Source of the DNA: Oligoflexus sp.
Lineage (GTDB): Bacteria; Bdellovibrionota_B; Oligoflexia; Oligoflexales; Oligoflexaceae
NCBI GenBank assembly: GCA_030151925.1
Contig: JASLCY010000484.1
Location: 1-6,893 of the forward strand
DNA: 6,893 bases
Direction: 5' to 3'
Under the pieces are notes generated by a model. The model saw only the letters and a program-made list of their open reading frames with translations. It was not told the origin of the DNA and did no database searches. The first letter of the stretch is position 1. The number at the start of each line of letters is the position of its first letter. Made by a program: the position numbers and the translations under genes. This document shows, one piece after another, positions 5,640-6,893 of this stretch.

Positions 5640-6842
5640 ATGCGTTCGTCCATCTCTATAGCGTTATTCGCGGTGCTCGTCAGCGCATGCAGCCAAGCCA
5701 TCCCCCAGAGGCCCACGTTCAGCCAAGGCTCGCAGAGCGGCGCGACGGGCGAAGGCGATGATTCGGCCGCCGATACCCAGACGGGCGGCGCTTCCGACCA
5801 GCAGACCGGCACGACGGATGCGGGCACCGCTTCAACGGGCACCGATATGCAGTCGCTGCCGGCGAAACTCGATCCGAGCGTAACGGCCATCGCCGTGAAA
5901 AACGATAAAGGCGAAGCGCCGCAAAAAGGCGTCCCTTTGAAGGTCACCTTCTCGCTCAAGAACGCGGGTTCCGTCGAGGGCGAGGTGAAGATCACGCCGA
6001 CGCTCACCAGTTCGCGTTTCACGGATTTCAAAGACGTTCCCCTCGCGGCCACGACCGTGAAGCTCGCCGGCGGGGCCTCGCAGGACGTGACGATCGACGT
6101 GCCGGTCTTCCTCGAGGATACGGCTAAGAAATCGCGCTTCGCGCTCGGCCGCGGCTCCTACCAGATCAATGCGCAGCTGGAATACGGCCAGGAGAAGAAG
6201 GCGCTGGACAAACCGTCGGCCTTCGACATCGCCAAAGGCAAGGGCGTGTTCGCGCTCGTGATCTACGATAAACGCTACTTCGACGTCGGGGCCGCGAAAG
6301 GCGCCGACGCCGAGAAGTGGGTGATCGAGACCATGACGCGCAAAGGCTCGATCTATTATCCCAAGACCAATACGAAGAAAGTCTTCCAAGGCGGCTTCGA
6401 CGAGATGATGGGCATCAAGCACATCGTGAAGGCGGTCGACGGCCTCGATTCGAGCGACGCTCCCGGCGTCGACGTCTTCGACCGTCCGGAGGCGCTCGCC
6501 ACCAGCTGGCTCAACATGAGCAAGAAGTGGGAGCACGGCAGCGGCCCCGGCGACAACAAGCACGGTTACGACTATTTCATCGCGCTCGATAAGGATGCCT
6601 TCGGCGGCGTGACCTACGGCTCGGCCCAGGTGAGCGGCGCCGGCATCAACGGCGACTTCTCCAAGGAGCGGATGCAGATCCTGATCGTCCATGAATCCGG
6701 CCACGTCTTCGGTGCCCCGCACTGCGATCCCGTGCAGGGCTACGTGATGTGCTCGGGCGAGAAGAACGACGCCTATAAAGCCGACGGCGAATACGTCTGG
6801 TACGAGGATTCGTATAATTCCATGAAAAACATCTTCGAGTGA
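5640..6842 (+). CDS. Predicted metzincin-type zinc metalloprotease lipoprotein
   Basis: A secreted, lipid-anchored peptidase is predicted. Residues 1-17 form a lipoprotein signal with lipobox VSAC and lipidated Cys17. Residues about 26-72 are a low-complexity Ser/Thr/Gly/Asp/Gln tether. Residues about 77-160 look like a beta-sandwich of the CARDB/adhesin sort (strand-like repeats, LKNAGSVEGEV). The catalytic region runs from about 200 to the end: GGVTYGSAQVSG (322-333) resembles the strand before the active-site helix in reprolysin-like enzymes. HESGHVFGAPHC (351-362) is a complete metzincin site with zinc ligands His351, His355 and His361 and catalytic Glu352. YVMC (368-371) with Met370 is a likely Met-turn, only nine residues past the third His. 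Cys362 and Cys371 may pair. The spacing recalls archaemetzincins, but the rest does not. Substrate is unknown. AGGAGG precedes the ATG. It follows a heme lipoprotein gene on the same strand. Confidence 0.88.
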   Translation: MRSSISIALFAVLVSACSQAIPQRPTFSQGSQSGATGEGDDSAADTQTGGASDQQTGTTDAGTASTGTDMQSLPAKLDPSVTAIAVKNDKGEAPQKGVPLKVTFSLKNAGSVEGEVKITPTLTSSRFTDFKDVPLAATTVKLAGGASQDVTIDVPVFLEDTAKKSRFALGRGSYQINAQLEYGQEKKALDKPSAFDIAKGKGVFALVIYDKRYFDVGAAKGADAEKWVIETMTRKGSIYYPKTNTKKVFQGGFDEMMGIKHIVKAVDGLDSSDAPGVDVFDRPEALATSWLNMSKKWEHGSGPGDNKHGYDYFIALDKDAFGGVTYGSAQVSGAGINGDFSKERMQILIVHESGHVFGAPHCDPVQGYVMCSGEKNDAYKADGEYVWYEDSYNSMKNIFE

Positions 6843-6876
6843 TCGTCATCCCCGTTCCGGGCGCGAGACGAGGCGT

Positions 6877-6893
6877 ATGAACCTCTGCATGAA
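6877..6893 (+). CDS. Possible start of a further plus-strand gene
   Basis: An ATG at 6877-6879 opens a frame (MNLCM) that runs off the right edge, 34 bases after the metalloprotease stop. GAGG at 6870-6873 is a possible ribosome site but only three bases away. Five codons are too few to identify anything. If real, it would extend the lipoprotein gene pair into a longer transcription unit. Confidence 0.25.

Noticed and set aside
5832..6722. A 296-codon minus-strand frame opposite the metalloprotease gene
   Set aside because: It is antisense to an intact gene with a full metzincin signature and has no motif of its own.

Overview
The window looks like chromosomal DNA from a motile Gram-negative bacterium of moderately high GC content. 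The evidence is a TolC-type outer-membrane efflux protein start, a flagellin, and two probable lipoproteins. The flagellin beginning MGLRIRTN, next to large secreted proteins of unknown family (one a lipoprotein with a single CxxCH), reminds me of the Bdellovibrionota/Oligoflexia and related former Deltaproteobacteria. That placement is an impression from protein style, not a search result.

The left half (1-3630) is read from the minus strand and holds four separately transcribed-looking genes. From right to left they are flagellin (fliC, 2707-3630), arginase (rocF-type, 1594-2505), queuine/preQ1 tRNA-guanine transglycosylase (tgt, 308-1408), and the first 52 codons of a TolC-family outer-membrane protein running off the left edge. 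The gaps between them carry terminator-like hairpins and promoter-like sequences: a good intrinsic terminator after arginase, overlapping hairpins after flagellin, and an unusual large stem after tgt. I therefore read these as individual housekeeping genes, not one operon.

A 326-base intergenic region (3631-3956) separates flagellin from a divergent plus-strand pair. The first gene of the pair (3957-5540) encodes a predicted 527-residue lipoprotein with one CxxCH c-type heme motif. The second (5640-6842) encodes a 400-residue predicted lipoprotein with a Ser/Thr/Gly/Asp-rich tether, a beta-sandwich-like segment and a C-terminal metzincin zinc site, HExxHxxGxxH, with a Met-turn. The two are 99 bases apart with no clear terminator and may be co-transcribed. 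They are the least ordinary part of the window: a surface-tethered metalloprotease beside a surface-tethered heme protein, neither of which I can assign to a named family.

No tRNA, rRNA, CRISPR array, transposase, integrase or phage gene is visible. The other interesting signals are small. They include alternative hairpins in the flagellin leader that could hide the ribosome binding site, a dyad at the predicted start point of the arginase transcript, and a pair of imperfect GC-rich repeats between arginase and tgt.
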